DNA of 26,028 bases from Candidatus Krumholzibacteriota bacterium. Its GTDB lineage: Bacteria; Krumholzibacteriota; Krumholzibacteriia; Krumholzibacteriales; Krumholzibacteriaceae. Positions 1 to 7,006 of the stretch are shown here, piece by piece. Position numbers and translations under genes: made by a program. The first letter of the stretch is position 1. Every line of letters begins with the position of its first letter. The DNA lies in NCBI GenBank assembly GCA_030672805.1, contig DAOVFR010000004.1, positions 1 to 26,028 on the forward strand, in the 5' to 3' direction. Under the pieces are notes generated by a model. That model saw nothing but the letters and a program-made list of their open reading frames with translations. It searched no databases and was not told where the DNA came from.

Positions 1-587
1 TTACTCATTTCCATCCTGATCATTCACTAGGCATCGGGCACCTGCTTTCTGCCGTGCATAACGACCGACTCTTCCCGCAGGGGAAAAGAATTACCTGCTA
101 CGGTCCGCACGGCCTTGCGGAACTCGTGGGCAGGTGGAACAAGTTGTTCATGTCGACGATCAGCGGGAACGAGTACATCGAGATCATCGAGACGGTCCCC
201 GGCGTCGTAATCGACGGCGATACCAGGGTAATTGCCGCGGAGGCGGTACACGGAGACGATGCGGCGCTCGCTTACAGGGTGGAAGCTGCGGGTTCGAGTG
301 TCATTTATACAGGTGATTCGGAATACACGGAAAGCCTCGTCGGGCTCGCCCGCGGTTCGGATATCCTCGTGTCGGAATGCTCCTTTCCCGACGATGAACG
401 AGCGCCCGGCCACATGACCCCTTCCGATGTCGGCGCACTTGCCGCCGAAGCCGGCGTGCGCGAAGTTATCCTCGTGCATATCTATCCCTTCTTCGACGGT
501 TACGATCCTGTCGCCGCGGTCAGGAAGCACTTCACCGGTTCTGTTACCGCCGCCAGTGACGGGATGACCCTCGATATCCGGCAATAG
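1..587 (+). CDS. MBL-fold metal-dependent hydrolase, RNase Z-like (5' end outside window)
   Basis: The reading frame is open from base 3 to the stop at 585-587, so the N-terminus lies upstream of the window. The first visible residues are THFHPDH, the HxHxDH zinc-binding motif of the metallo-beta-lactamase fold. Further on come a GDSEYTE segment, carrying the bridging-Asp motif, then GHMTPSDVG and a VILVHIYP stretch with the late His. The GH-x-T-x-x-D-x-G and V-x-x-H pattern resembles RNase Z and related hydrolases. About 194 residues are visible, roughly the C-terminal three quarters of such a protein. A GTG at 54 could be mistaken for the start, but it lies after the metal motif and cannot be the true one. 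Fold assignment is firm; the substrate (tRNA 3' end, a phosphodiester or another ester) cannot be told from this fragment. Confidence 0.85.
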   Translation, partial: THFHPDHSLGIGHLLSAVHNDRLFPQGKRITCYGPHGLAELVGRWNKLFMSTISGNEYIEIIETVPGVVIDGDTRVIAAEAVHGDDAALAYRVEAAGSSVIYTGDSEYTESLVGLARGSDILVSECSFPDDERAPGHMTPSDVGALAAEAGVREVILVHIYPFFDGYDPVAAVRKHFTGSVTAASDGMTLDIRQ

Positions 588-660
588 CGTTTTGAAAGGT
601 GACCGTGTAACTGTATGCAGGGCAAGCGGGTACTGTGTGCCGCCGCGGAATATTTTATTA

Positions 661-689
661 TTGTCTTATTTAGTAATCCCGTATAGAAT
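661..689 (+). promoter_or_regulatory. sigma-70-type promoter of the FBP aldolase/phosphatase gene
   Basis: TTGTCT (661-666) and TAGAAT (684-689) are separated by exactly 17 bases. Transcription would start near 696, giving a leader of about 35 bases before the ATG at 730. The flanks are AT-rich in an otherwise GC-rich region. Sequence match only. Confidence 0.55.
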
Positions 690-729
690 AGATCATTACA
701 TCGATAGACTTTATTCCGGGAGGGCTGGC

Positions 730-1833
730 ATGAAGGTGACACTTTCGGTCATCAAAGCCGACATCGGTTCGATTGGCGGGCATATCAAACCGGGCGAACG
801 GCTCAAGGCTCGGGTCAGGGATTACATCGAGGATAAGGGCACGAAGCTTATTCACGATTACTACCTCAGTTCTACCGGTGACGACATCGCCATCCTGATG
901 AGTCACAGCCGTGGTGAGGGGAACGAGGAGATCCACAAGATGGCCTGGGAGGCATTCAAGGCCGGCACCGAACTCGCAAAGGAAATGGGTCTCTACGGTG
1001 CGGGGCAGGATCTGCTGAAGGACGCTTTCAGTGGAAACGTCAAGGGGATGGGTCCCGCCGTCGCCGAGATGGAGTTCGAGGAAAGGCCGAATGAACCTTT
1101 CCTGTTCTTCGCCGCCGACAAGACAGATCCCGGAGCATACAACCTGCCCCTCTACCTTGGATTCACCGACCCGATGCACTGCAGTGGATTGATACTCAGC
1201 CCCAAGATGTCGAAGGGATTCACCTTCCAGATCATGGATGTCTCATATCTCGAGGGGGACCGCGTTATCTCCCTCAACTCGCCGGAGGAAATCTATGATA
1301 TCGCAGCCCTGCTGCGGGACAACCAGCGCTTCGTAGTAGAGAAGATCTATTCGGGTGCTTCGGGAGAGATAGCGGCGTCGATCAGCACCACCAGATTGCA
1401 CAACATCGCGGGCAAGTACACGGGAAAGGACGACCCGGTCATGCTGGCCCGTGTGCAGGGCGAGTTCCCCGCTGCCGGCGAGCTCCTCTCGCCGTACGTG
1501 AAGGGTCATTTCGTGGCGGGATTCATGAGGGGAAGCCACAACGGACCGCTGATGCCGGTGAAACAGAACTCGACAATCTCGTACTTCGACGGCCCGCCGG
1601 TCGTCACTTGCGCGGCATTCTGCGTGCACGAAGGGAAGCTCACCGAGGCCGCCGACGCGTTCGATCATCCATTCTGGGATTACGTGCGCGGACGCGTATC
1701 GCAGAAGGCGATCGATATCAGGGAGCAGGGCTTTTCCGGTCCGGCGATGCTCGGCTACGACGAGCTCGAGTACGGCGGCATCGTCGACAAACTCAAGATG
1801 ATCGACAGGAAATTCAAGGTCAGAAAGGCCTGA
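730..1833 (+). CDS. fbp: fructose-1,6-bisphosphate aldolase/phosphatase (archaeal type, bifunctional)
   Basis: The 367-residue product matches the archaeal-type FBP aldolase/phosphatase. That enzyme condenses dihydroxyacetone phosphate with glyceraldehyde 3-phosphate and then removes the 1-phosphate, giving fructose 6-phosphate irreversibly in gluconeogenesis. Metal-binding landmarks are KADIG near the N-terminus (Asp11), His18 and Asp51/Asp52. In the conserved segment HNIAGKYTGKDDPVM, Tyr230 and Lys233 correspond to the catalytic Tyr229 and Schiff-base Lys232 of the Thermoproteus enzyme. The C-terminal DELEY carries Tyr348. Length and motif order are those of the full family. An upstream in-frame start at 592 exists, but ATG 730 has GGGAGG about six bases before it and gives the canonical MKVTLSVIKAD start. 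The gene has its own promoter and stands alone. The family is typical of archaea and some deep or thermophilic bacteria. Confidence 0.95.
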   Translation: MKVTLSVIKADIGSIGGHIKPGERLKARVRDYIEDKGTKLIHDYYLSSTGDDIAILMSHSRGEGNEEIHKMAWEAFKAGTELAKEMGLYGAGQDLLKDAFSGNVKGMGPAVAEMEFEERPNEPFLFFAADKTDPGAYNLPLYLGFTDPMHCSGLILSPKMSKGFTFQIMDVSYLEGDRVISLNSPEEIYDIAALLRDNQRFVVEKIYSGASGEIAASISTTRLHNIAGKYTGKDDPVMLARVQGEFPAAGELLSPYVKGHFVAGFMRGSHNGPLMPVKQNSTISYFDGPPVVTCAAFCVHEGKLTEAADAFDHPFWDYVRGRVSQKAIDIREQGFSGPAMLGYDELEYGGIVDKLKMIDRKFKVRKA

Positions 1834-1926
1834 AAGCCGTTTCCCGGTCCGCACGAGGGTATGGGATCGTGATCCCGGAACGGGTGGCGGGGATACGATT
1901 TCTCTATTGCCGCCGGAACTGTCATT

Positions 1927-1932
1927 TATAAT
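1927..1932 (+). promoter_or_regulatory. probable -10 element before the DUF4870-like gene
   Basis: A perfect TATAAT lies 41 bases before the ATG at 1973, in the 139-base gap after the FBP gene. No good -35 is present: the nearest candidate, TTGCCG at 1907-1912, is only 14 bases away. The promoter may be weak or activator-dependent, or this may be a chance match. Confidence 0.4.
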
Positions 1933-1972
1933 GCCGCCATTATTGCCTATTATACCTGTCAGGGGAGGTTCG

Positions 1973-2314
1973 ATGATGGATAACGACCATAAGCAGACGA
2001 CATCGGTTCCGAGCGGCATCGCAAGTCTTCTGGCCTATTTCATTCCATTTCTCGGGGGGGTGTTCTTCCTGGTTCTCGAGAAGGAGAACCGGCTGGTCCG
2101 CTTTCACTCGGTGCAATCGATCCTGCTCTGGATCGTTTTCGTCGTACTATCGGCCATATTCTCCTGGATCCCGGTGCTGAACGTGCTCCTTTACCTGTTT
2201 GTCCTGGCCGTCTGGGTTTTCATGATGTACCAGGCGTTGATGGAACGGATGTACGAGCTTCCCGTAATCGGGAAGATCGCAATGCGCCAGGTATCCGGCA
2301 ACGAAGAGGAGTGA
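1973..2314 (+). CDS. small membrane protein, DUF4870/UPF0132-type
   Basis: The 113-residue protein has a short polar N-terminus and three or four hydrophobic helices. Between the first two lies the segment EKENRLVRFHSVQS, the signature of the UPF0132/DUF4870 family of small integral membrane proteins. The end matches the family too (YELPVIGKIA). No biochemical function is established for the family. An AGGGGAGG ribosome-binding site ends at 1968, so either of the two adjacent ATGs (1973, 1976) could be used; 1976 has the better spacing. A longer in-frame start at 1907 lies upstream of the likely transcription start and is disfavoured. The gene is flanked by gaps of 139 and about 190 bases, so it is probably transcribed alone. 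No function is inferred from context. Confidence 0.85.
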   Translation: MMDNDHKQTTSVPSGIASLLAYFIPFLGGVFFLVLEKENRLVRFHSVQSILLWIVFVVLSAIFSWIPVLNVLLYLFVLAVWVFMMYQALMERMYELPVIGKIAMRQVSGNEEE

Positions 2315-2504
2315 TTACCCCGGGCGTAGTGGCTGATGCATCGTGCACCGGACGCAGCGGGGGAGTGTGCCGGGGAGCAGGCAGAAGTGTAAGGCGGGGA
2401 CGAGCTTCCCGTAGAATAGACGTAACGCGGAAAATAATAAATGGTTGGAATCGGTATGTTCACCCGTGGAGGGTATTTTTTTTCGAATAACGGACAGGCT
2501 CCGT

Positions 2505-3104
2505 ATGTATAGTAGAATGAAGATGATGGATGCAGAAGCAGGCATTTCGAAAGATGTACTGATAGCCTGGAAAAAGGGAAACGTGAGGGCTTTCGAGATG
2601 ATAGTCAAGAACAACATGAGAATGGCCTACTCGATCGCTCTTGGACTTGTGGGAAACCCGGATGATGCGAAGGATCTTTCCCAGGAGGCGTTCATCGCCG
2701 CCCATCATGCGCGAAAGAGTTTCGATGTGAAGAAACCGTTCTTTCCCTGGTTCTACCGTATTCTCAAGAACAGGTGTATAAACTTCATCCTGGGCAAAAG
2801 AAGGCGGAGAGAGATCTCTCTCGATGTTCTCGTGGAGCGGGAGGACCACGGCGCCGCGCCGGACAGGCTTGTTATGAAACAGGAGAACCGTGAAGCCCTG
2901 TGGAGAGCCCTGCAGTCCCTTTCCCCCGAGCACCGGGAGATCATTACACTCCGCGAGTTTCACGATATGCCATACAGGGAGATCGCCGCTGTCCTGAGTA
3001 TCTCGGAAGGGACCGTGATGTCCAGGCTGTACTACGCGCGCAGGGCGCTGCTCAAGGCGCTCCGCAGGGATGGAGCAGTTCACGGTCTGGAAGGGGATGA
3101 ATAG
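2505..3104 (+). CDS. ECF-family RNA polymerase sigma factor (first of two)
   Basis: About 199 residues with the two-domain layout of extracytoplasmic-function sigma factors. Region 2 includes DAKDLSQEAFIAA, which contacts core polymerase, and PFFPWFYRILKNRC, the -10 recognition part. Region 4 near residues 139-187 has a helix-turn-helix (MPYREIAAVLSISEGTVMSRLYYAR) that would read the -35. The spacer between them is short, with no region 3. The start is uncertain: ATGs at 2505, 2517, 2523 and 2526 and a TTG at 2445 are all in frame, and none has a strong Shine-Dalgarno. The stop is two bases before the anti-sigma start, so the two are almost certainly co-expressed. It should direct polymerase to a stress regulon once released by that anti-sigma. 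Targets are unknown. Confidence 0.92.
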   Translation: MYSRMKMMDAEAGISKDVLIAWKKGNVRAFEMIVKNNMRMAYSIALGLVGNPDDAKDLSQEAFIAAHHARKSFDVKKPFFPWFYRILKNRCINFILGKRRRREISLDVLVEREDHGAAPDRLVMKQENREALWRALQSLSPEHREIITLREFHDMPYREIAAVLSISEGTVMSRLYYARRALLKALRRDGAVHGLEGDE

Positions 3105-3106
3105 AT

Positions 3107-3541
3107 ATGTCCTGCTCTCGAATGGAACAGGAAGGCATGCGGTACCTCGATGGTGAGATGACCGAAGCCGAGCGTACGGGATTCGAGAAGCATCTCGAGG
3201 ATTGCGATCAGTGCCGCCGGGCTCTTGAGGAGATGCGCGCGCTGCGGTGTCTTACGGGGAGTGTTGCCATGAAGGATCCGACTGACCGATTCTGGGAGGA
3301 TTACTGGAAGAGCGTCTACCGGCGTATCGAGAGGAAGACGGCCTGGATAATGATCGTCATCGGCGCCGTCATGCTTCTCGTTTACGAAATGTCCAGGTTC
3401 GTCAGGTTTTTCGGGGAGATCACGGTGGAGAAAACCGCCGCGGTCATCCTCGGCGTGGGATTTGCTCTCCTGCTCGTGTCGGTGATCAGGGAGAGGGCTC
3501 ACCAGTACAAAACCGACAGATACAAAGATATTCAGAGGTAA
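3107..3541 (+). CDS. membrane-bound zinc-binding anti-sigma factor (ZAS type)
   Basis: The 144-residue protein begins with a zinc-finger domain of the anti-sigma family: Cys3, then His29-x3-Cys33-x2-Cys36. Two hydrophobic stretches follow, near residues 79-95 and 110-127, so it is probably a two-pass inner-membrane protein with the zinc domain in the cytoplasm. It would hold the upstream ECF sigma inactive until an envelope or redox signal releases it. The start lies two bases after the sigma stop, with AAGGGGA as ribosome-binding site inside the sigma gene. Its first 36 residues place the zinc ligands at exactly the same positions as in the second anti-sigma at 5420, suggesting two related modules. 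The signal cannot be read from sequence. Confidence 0.9.
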   Translation: MSCSRMEQEGMRYLDGEMTEAERTGFEKHLEDCDQCRRALEEMRALRCLTGSVAMKDPTDRFWEDYWKSVYRRIERKTAWIMIVIGAVMLLVYEMSRFVRFFGEITVEKTAAVILGVGFALLLVSVIRERAHQYKTDRYKDIQR

Positions 3542-3568
3542 TAATTTACTGGAAAGGCGGTGCTTGGA

Positions 3569-3892
3569 ATGTTGATCGTTACGTCAGACACGATTCCCGG
3601 AAAAAAGATCACCAGGGTTTTCGGCATTGTGCGCGGTAATACGATACGGGCCCGTCACATCGGCAGAGACATCATGGCATCTTTACGGAACCTCGCCGGT
3701 GGGGAGATTGTAGAATATACGAAAATGATCGCGGAATCCCGGGAGCAGGCGCTCGACAGGATGGCGGCCGCGGCAAAGGAGCTTGGCGCGAATGCCATCG
3801 TTACACTGCGGTTCACAACCGCGTCGATGATGGATAACGCGGCGGAGCTGCTTGCCTATGGAACCGCTGTCATTGTGGAGGACGATGTATGA
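3569..3892 (+). CDS. YbjQ/UPF0145 (heavy-metal-binding domain) family protein
   Basis: The 107-residue protein has the family hallmark IPGKKITRVFGIVRGNT followed by RARHIGRDIMASLRNLAGGE, and ends with a strand-rich half (GANAIVTLRF). This is the full length of the YbjQ/UPF0145 family, which forms small beta-rich oligomers and is often labelled a heavy-metal-binding domain; no activity is firmly assigned. I chose ATG 3569 because the protein then begins MLIVTSDTIPG, as family members do. A GTG at 3560 is too close to the GGAAAGG motif. The stop codon overlaps the next start (ATGA at 3889), so the two proteins are translationally coupled. Sitting between two sigma/anti-sigma pairs, it may belong to a metal or envelope stress operon; that is inference. 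Confidence 0.88.
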   Translation: MLIVTSDTIPGKKITRVFGIVRGNTIRARHIGRDIMASLRNLAGGEIVEYTKMIAESREQALDRMAAAAKELGANAIVTLRFTTASMMDNAAELLAYGTAVIVEDDV

Positions 3893-4734
3893 AACTTGGC
3901 AGGTTCACCATACGGTCGATAGAGACGGGGAAGTTCCGGCTCGACGGCGGCGCAATGTTCGGTGTCGTTCCGAAGGTGCTGTGGGAACAGACGAACCCCG
4001 CGGACGGGAACAACAGGATCTCGATGGCAATGCGTGCCCTGTACCTCGAGGGTGACGGGCGCCGGCTGCTCGTCGACAGCGGTGCGGGAACCAAGAATGA
4101 CGAGAAGATGCTGCGGAACTACAAGATCGAAACAGTCGGGCTGAGAGCTTCGCTTGTCGACAGCGGCGTCGATCCTGATTCGATAACTGAAGCGATCATT
4201 ACGCATCTGCATTTTGACCACGCCGGCGGGTACACGTACATAGATGACGGGGGAAAACTTCAGCTTTCGCTTCCGAACGCCGTGCATTACGTGCAGCGGA
4301 AACAATGGGAAGCCGCACTCGCGCCGAATGCGAAGGACAGGGCCAGTTTCTTTCCGGATAATTACAGGCCTATCGAGGAAGCCGGCGGACTTGTGCTTGT
4401 CGACGGCCGTGAGGAGATATTTCCAGGTGTCACGGTAATTCCCACGAACGGCCACACGCCCGGCCACCAGGTCGTTCTCGTCAACACGGAGAGCGAAAAC
4501 CTGCTTTACTGCGGCGACCTCATCCCGCTCGCCTCGCACGTGAGACCGCCATTTATCATGGCATACGATCACTTCCCCCTGAGCACGCTCGAGGAAAAGA
4601 TCGAGATGCTCGGCAGCGCCGCCGACGAGGGGTGGATCCTGTTTTTCGAACACGATCCCCTGATTCCCGCATGCAAAGTGAAAAGGAAAGAAAAGGGGAG
4701 ATTCGAGATCTCCGAAGAGATTAACGTCGAGTAA
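3889..4734 (+). CDS. MBL-fold metallo-hydrolase (AHL-lactonase-like group)
   Basis: The 281-residue protein has a complete metallo-beta-lactamase metal site. THLHFDHAGG gives His106, His108, Asp110 and His111. NGHTPGH holds the next His, YCGDLIP the bridging Asp, and FFEHDP the last His. Length and the long N-terminal region before the metal motif match the group that includes N-acyl-homoserine lactonases and YtnP-like hydrolases. No signal peptide is visible, so it is probably cytoplasmic. Its ATG overlaps the stop of the YbjQ-like gene by four bases (ATGA), and the second ECF sigma starts six bases after its stop. An ester or lactone substrate is plausible from the family but cannot be specified. 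Confidence 0.88.
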   Translation: MKLGRFTIRSIETGKFRLDGGAMFGVVPKVLWEQTNPADGNNRISMAMRALYLEGDGRRLLVDSGAGTKNDEKMLRNYKIETVGLRASLVDSGVDPDSITEAIITHLHFDHAGGYTYIDDGGKLQLSLPNAVHYVQRKQWEAALAPNAKDRASFFPDNYRPIEEAGGLVLVDGREEIFPGVTVIPTNGHTPGHQVVLVNTESENLLYCGDLIPLASHVRPPFIMAYDHFPLSTLEEKIEMLGSAADEGWILFFEHDPLIPACKVKRKEKGRFEISEEINVE

Positions 4735-4740
4735 TAACCG

Positions 4741-5313
4741 ATGCGTGATGATGTGGACCTCATGCTGCAGGTGTCACGGGGTGATACCGGGGCATTCCGG
4801 ATCTTGATGGAAAGATACCAGAAGCCTGTCTACAATTTCTTCCTCCGCTCCACGGGGTCGATCGAGGATGCGGAGGATCTCACCCAGCAGCTTTTTATCA
4901 ACATGTTCCGTTCGGCCCGGAGGTACCGTCCGTCCTCGTCGTTCAAGACCTATTTATACCGTATCGCTGCCAATATGGCGGTCAGCTTTGCGAGGAAGCG
5001 GAGGCGCCGCGGGACCGGGTCACTCGAGGTTCTCTCCGAAGATGGTTTCGAGCCGGCATCCAATGGGGTGGGCGGGATGCCGGATGAGGCGGCGGAGCGC
5101 GGGGAGCTGAAGGGTGCGTACGTGGAAGCGCTGCTGCGCCTTCCAGCCGGCCAGCGCGCGGCGATCGAGCTCAGGGTGGGGCGGGGTCTGTCATACAGGG
5201 AGATAGCGGAGGTGATGGGGAAAAGCGTCCCCGCGGTCGAGTCGATGATCTCTCGCGCGCGCGAGAAACTTGCACACGATCTGCGGGCGTTCCGGGGAAA
5301 AGATGAATTGTAA
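4741..5313 (+). CDS. ECF-family RNA polymerase sigma factor (second of two)
   Basis: The 190-residue protein has region 2 near residues 25-90 (DAEDLTQQLFINMF, then FKTYLYRIAANMAVSFARKRRRR). Region 4 lies near 133-182, with the helix-turn-helix YREIAEVMGKSVPAVESMISRAREKL. It is clearly distinct from the first sigma; they share only family-level motifs, so a very recent tandem duplication is unlikely. It starts six bases after the metallo-hydrolase gene. Its likely partner, the zinc anti-sigma, lies 106 bases downstream rather than overlapping, which is unusual for such pairs and leaves room for separate regulation. Targets unknown. Confidence 0.93.
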   Translation: MRDDVDLMLQVSRGDTGAFRILMERYQKPVYNFFLRSTGSIEDAEDLTQQLFINMFRSARRYRPSSSFKTYLYRIAANMAVSFARKRRRRGTGSLEVLSEDGFEPASNGVGGMPDEAAERGELKGAYVEALLRLPAGQRAAIELRVGRGLSYREIAEVMGKSVPAVESMISRAREKLAHDLRAFRGKDEL

Positions 5314-5419
5314 CATGATGCGAAATAACGAGTTAATTGTAATAATAGAAACCCATGATTTTTTTTCGGAGGATATTGGACCTTCATGCGTTTACAGATA
5401 GTAGAAGAAGGAGCCAGAG

Positions 5420-5863
5420 ATGGATTGCAACCGGTTTCGTCTGATGTTATCCAGGGAGCTTGACGGTGAGCTCGACGCCCGCGGGCAGGATGAACTGCAG
5501 CGGCATCTCGGGGAGTGCCCGGAATGCCGTGGGTACCGCCTGGTCCTGCTCGAGACGGCGGCGTGTCACAGGGAACTTCCCGAAGCCGGTCCGCCCCCGG
5601 CGATCCTCGCCGCGGTCATGGCGGAGATCGAAGGGCGCAACCGCGATGCCGCCGCCTGGTGGTACCGTATCGCCGTTCCCGCGGCGGCTGTCCTGATCAT
5701 GCTGCTTGGTCTGGGAGCAGGGGTCTCCCTGAACGAGGCCATGCTGGCGGAAAACGGCAACGGGGTGGAGGAAGTGCTCGGACTCGAGCAGCTCGACGAC
5801 TATCCGCCCGGTTCATTCGGGGAGATTCTCGTAGCGGCGACCGAAGGAGGCGACGATGGGTAA
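5420..5863 (+). CDS. membrane-bound zinc-binding anti-sigma factor (second)
   Basis: The 147-residue protein has an N-terminal zinc finger with Cys3 and His29-x3-Cys33-x2-Cys36. A single membrane span follows near residues 84-104, then an acidic periplasmic tail of about 40 residues. A clear AAGAAGGAG ribosome-binding site lies seven bases before the ATG. The next gene overlaps by eight bases, so anti-sigma and periplasmic sensor are coupled. This order (sigma, membrane anti-sigma, periplasmic Spy/CnrX-like protein) resembles the known CnrYXH metal-response logic, in which a periplasmic protein controls the anti-sigma. The analogy is from gene order and families, not a direct match. Confidence 0.9.
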   Translation: MDCNRFRLMLSRELDGELDARGQDELQRHLGECPECRGYRLVLLETAACHRELPEAGPPPAILAAVMAEIEGRNRDAAAWWYRIAVPAAAVLIMLLGLGAGVSLNEAMLAENGNGVEEVLGLEQLDDYPPGSFGEILVAATEGGDDG

Positions 5864-6398
5864 TAAAGCACTGAAAGGCGCATTGATCGTTTCTCTATCG
5901 TTCAACCTCGCCGTTGTCGCGACACTTGCCTACGGGTGGGTCATGAAGGAACGGCTGCACGGGCCGGAGAATCATCACGAGGGGAGCCGGAGTGCCCTGT
6001 TCTGCAGGGGATGCAGCCGCATTGCCCGGCACATAGGACTGGAGGGCGAGCGGGCCGCCGAGTTCGAACGTATCCTGGTTGCGTCGGGGGAAGAAACCGG
6101 GGAACTCGGCCGCCGCCTCCGCCAGTCCCGGCGCGAGATGATGAAGCTGCTGTGGGACGAGGAGAGCGACGAGCAGGCGGTTCTCCGCAAGGTCGAGGAA
6201 ATCTCCATTCTTCAGGGTGAACTCGAGAAGATAATCGTGCAGCGGCTTCTTCGGGCAAATTCGATTCTCAGCGGAGAGGAACGGGTTCGGTTATTACACT
6301 ACATGAAGCGCAGGATGGGACCGGGGTTCATGATGAGAAAACCATGGCCTGCCGGCGGTCCTGCGGGAAAGAGAGGAGCGCCATGCGGACCAGAGTAA
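5856..6398 (+). CDS. membrane-anchored periplasmic heavy-metal-resistance (CnrX/ZraP/Spy-like) protein
   Basis: The 180-residue protein has an N-terminal membrane anchor near residues 7-29, followed by a helical periplasmic domain rich in Arg, Glu and Leu. The layout fits the Metal_resist/Spy/CpxP superfamily: long helices with hydrophobic spacing, REMMKLLWDEE in the first hairpin, and EKIIVQRLLRANSILSGEERVRLLHYM in the last helix, an LTxxQ-like region. After the anchor are HGPENHHEG and FCRGC, possible metal or redox ligands. The start overlaps the anti-sigma gene by eight bases. Most likely a periplasmic sensor or chaperone for the second anti-sigma. The C-terminal Gly/Pro tail is low complexity. 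Confidence 0.8.
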   Translation: MGNKALKGALIVSLSFNLAVVATLAYGWVMKERLHGPENHHEGSRSALFCRGCSRIARHIGLEGERAAEFERILVASGEETGELGRRLRQSRREMMKLLWDEESDEQAVLRKVEEISILQGELEKIIVQRLLRANSILSGEERVRLLHYMKRRMGPGFMMRKPWPAGGPAGKRGAPCGPE

Positions 6399-6928
6399 TC
6401 GTGGTTGCGGCACTAGCATTCCTGCTGCTGATTCCCCAGCTGTCACTTGCGCGTGGATACCGCCGGCCGGCCGGGGAGGGTTGCCTCGAGTTCGAGGACA
6501 GGGTGGAACTGAAGAAACTGCGACTCGAGCATCAGCTTGCAAGTGTCGATCTCAAAGCGGAACTCGAGCAGCTTCGGGAGAAGATGCACGAGGAGCTCTC
6601 GAAGGATGATCCCAGCCGCCGTGCCCTCGAGAAAATCGCGGACGAGATGCACGCCTTGAAGAAAATGATGATGAAGAAACGCATCGATCATCTTCTCGAT
6701 GTGCGGAAGGTCCTTTCCGCCGAGGAGTGGAAAGAGTTTATGAAGCACCACCGCCGGATGGGTGCGGGCCGCCATGAGAGCGGCGATCGCGGGCGGATGA
6801 TGATGCGGTGTCCGGGCAGCCGCCACGGTGCGGGAAAGGGCAGGGGACACGGACCGGGCCGCTGTGGAGGCCATGGCAGGGGTGATTACAGGGAGATCAA
6901 GATCATCAAGGAGGAAAAGGGGATCTGA
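6383..6928 (+). CDS. secreted Spy/CpxP-like periplasmic protein with Gly/His/Met-rich tail
   Basis: From ATG 6383 the protein is 181 residues with a clean signal peptide (RTRVIVVAALAFLLLIPQLSLA) at residues 2-24. A strongly helical, probably coiled-coil domain covers about 35-120 (LKKLRLEHQLASVDLKAELE, later HALKKMMMKKRIDHLL). The last 60 residues are rich in Gly, His, Arg and Met and contain two Cys, suggesting metal binding. ATG 6383 has AGAGAGGA before it; an in-frame start at 6344 would put 13 extra residues before the signal peptide and is disfavoured. The gene overlaps the preceding one by 16 bases and is the last before the terminator at 6957. A stand-alone periplasmic chaperone or metal buffer is likely. 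Confidence 0.8.
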   Translation: MRTRVIVVAALAFLLLIPQLSLARGYRRPAGEGCLEFEDRVELKKLRLEHQLASVDLKAELEQLREKMHEELSKDDPSRRALEKIADEMHALKKMMMKKRIDHLLDVRKVLSAEEWKEFMKHHRRMGAGRHESGDRGRMMMRCPGSRHGAGKGRGHGPGRCGGHGRGDYREIKIIKEEKGI

Positions 6929-6956
6929 GCTCGCCGTCTCATCTTTCCCCAACGGG

Positions 6957-6986
6957 GGGAGGCCGCGCGCCTCCCTCTGTTTTTTT
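6957..6986 (+). terminator. intrinsic terminator of the ECF/anti-sigma operon
   Basis: A perfect seven-base stem GGGAGGC / GCCTCCC with a five-base loop (CGCGC) is followed, after a few bases, by a run of seven T. It lies 29 bases after the stop of the last operon gene and before the opposite-strand pseudogene. Confidence 0.85.
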
Positions 6987-7006
6987 GACTTATTCTGCGT
7001 GAAGGG

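Noticed and set aside
27..584. 185-codon minus-strand open frame at the window start
   Set aside because: It is antisense to the metallo-hydrolase, whose zinc motif and other family residues are intact on the plus strand.
1863..1876. Near-palindrome GGGATCGTGATCCC after the FBP gene
   Set aside because: Too short, with no T-run and no conserved context; not a credible terminator or operator.
5386..5463. Short plus-strand frame reading IVEEGARDGLQ, resembling the active-site motif of HMG-CoA lyase
   Set aside because: It overlaps the anti-sigma gene in another frame, is only about 25 codons long, and the rest of the lyase is absent; the resemblance is chance.
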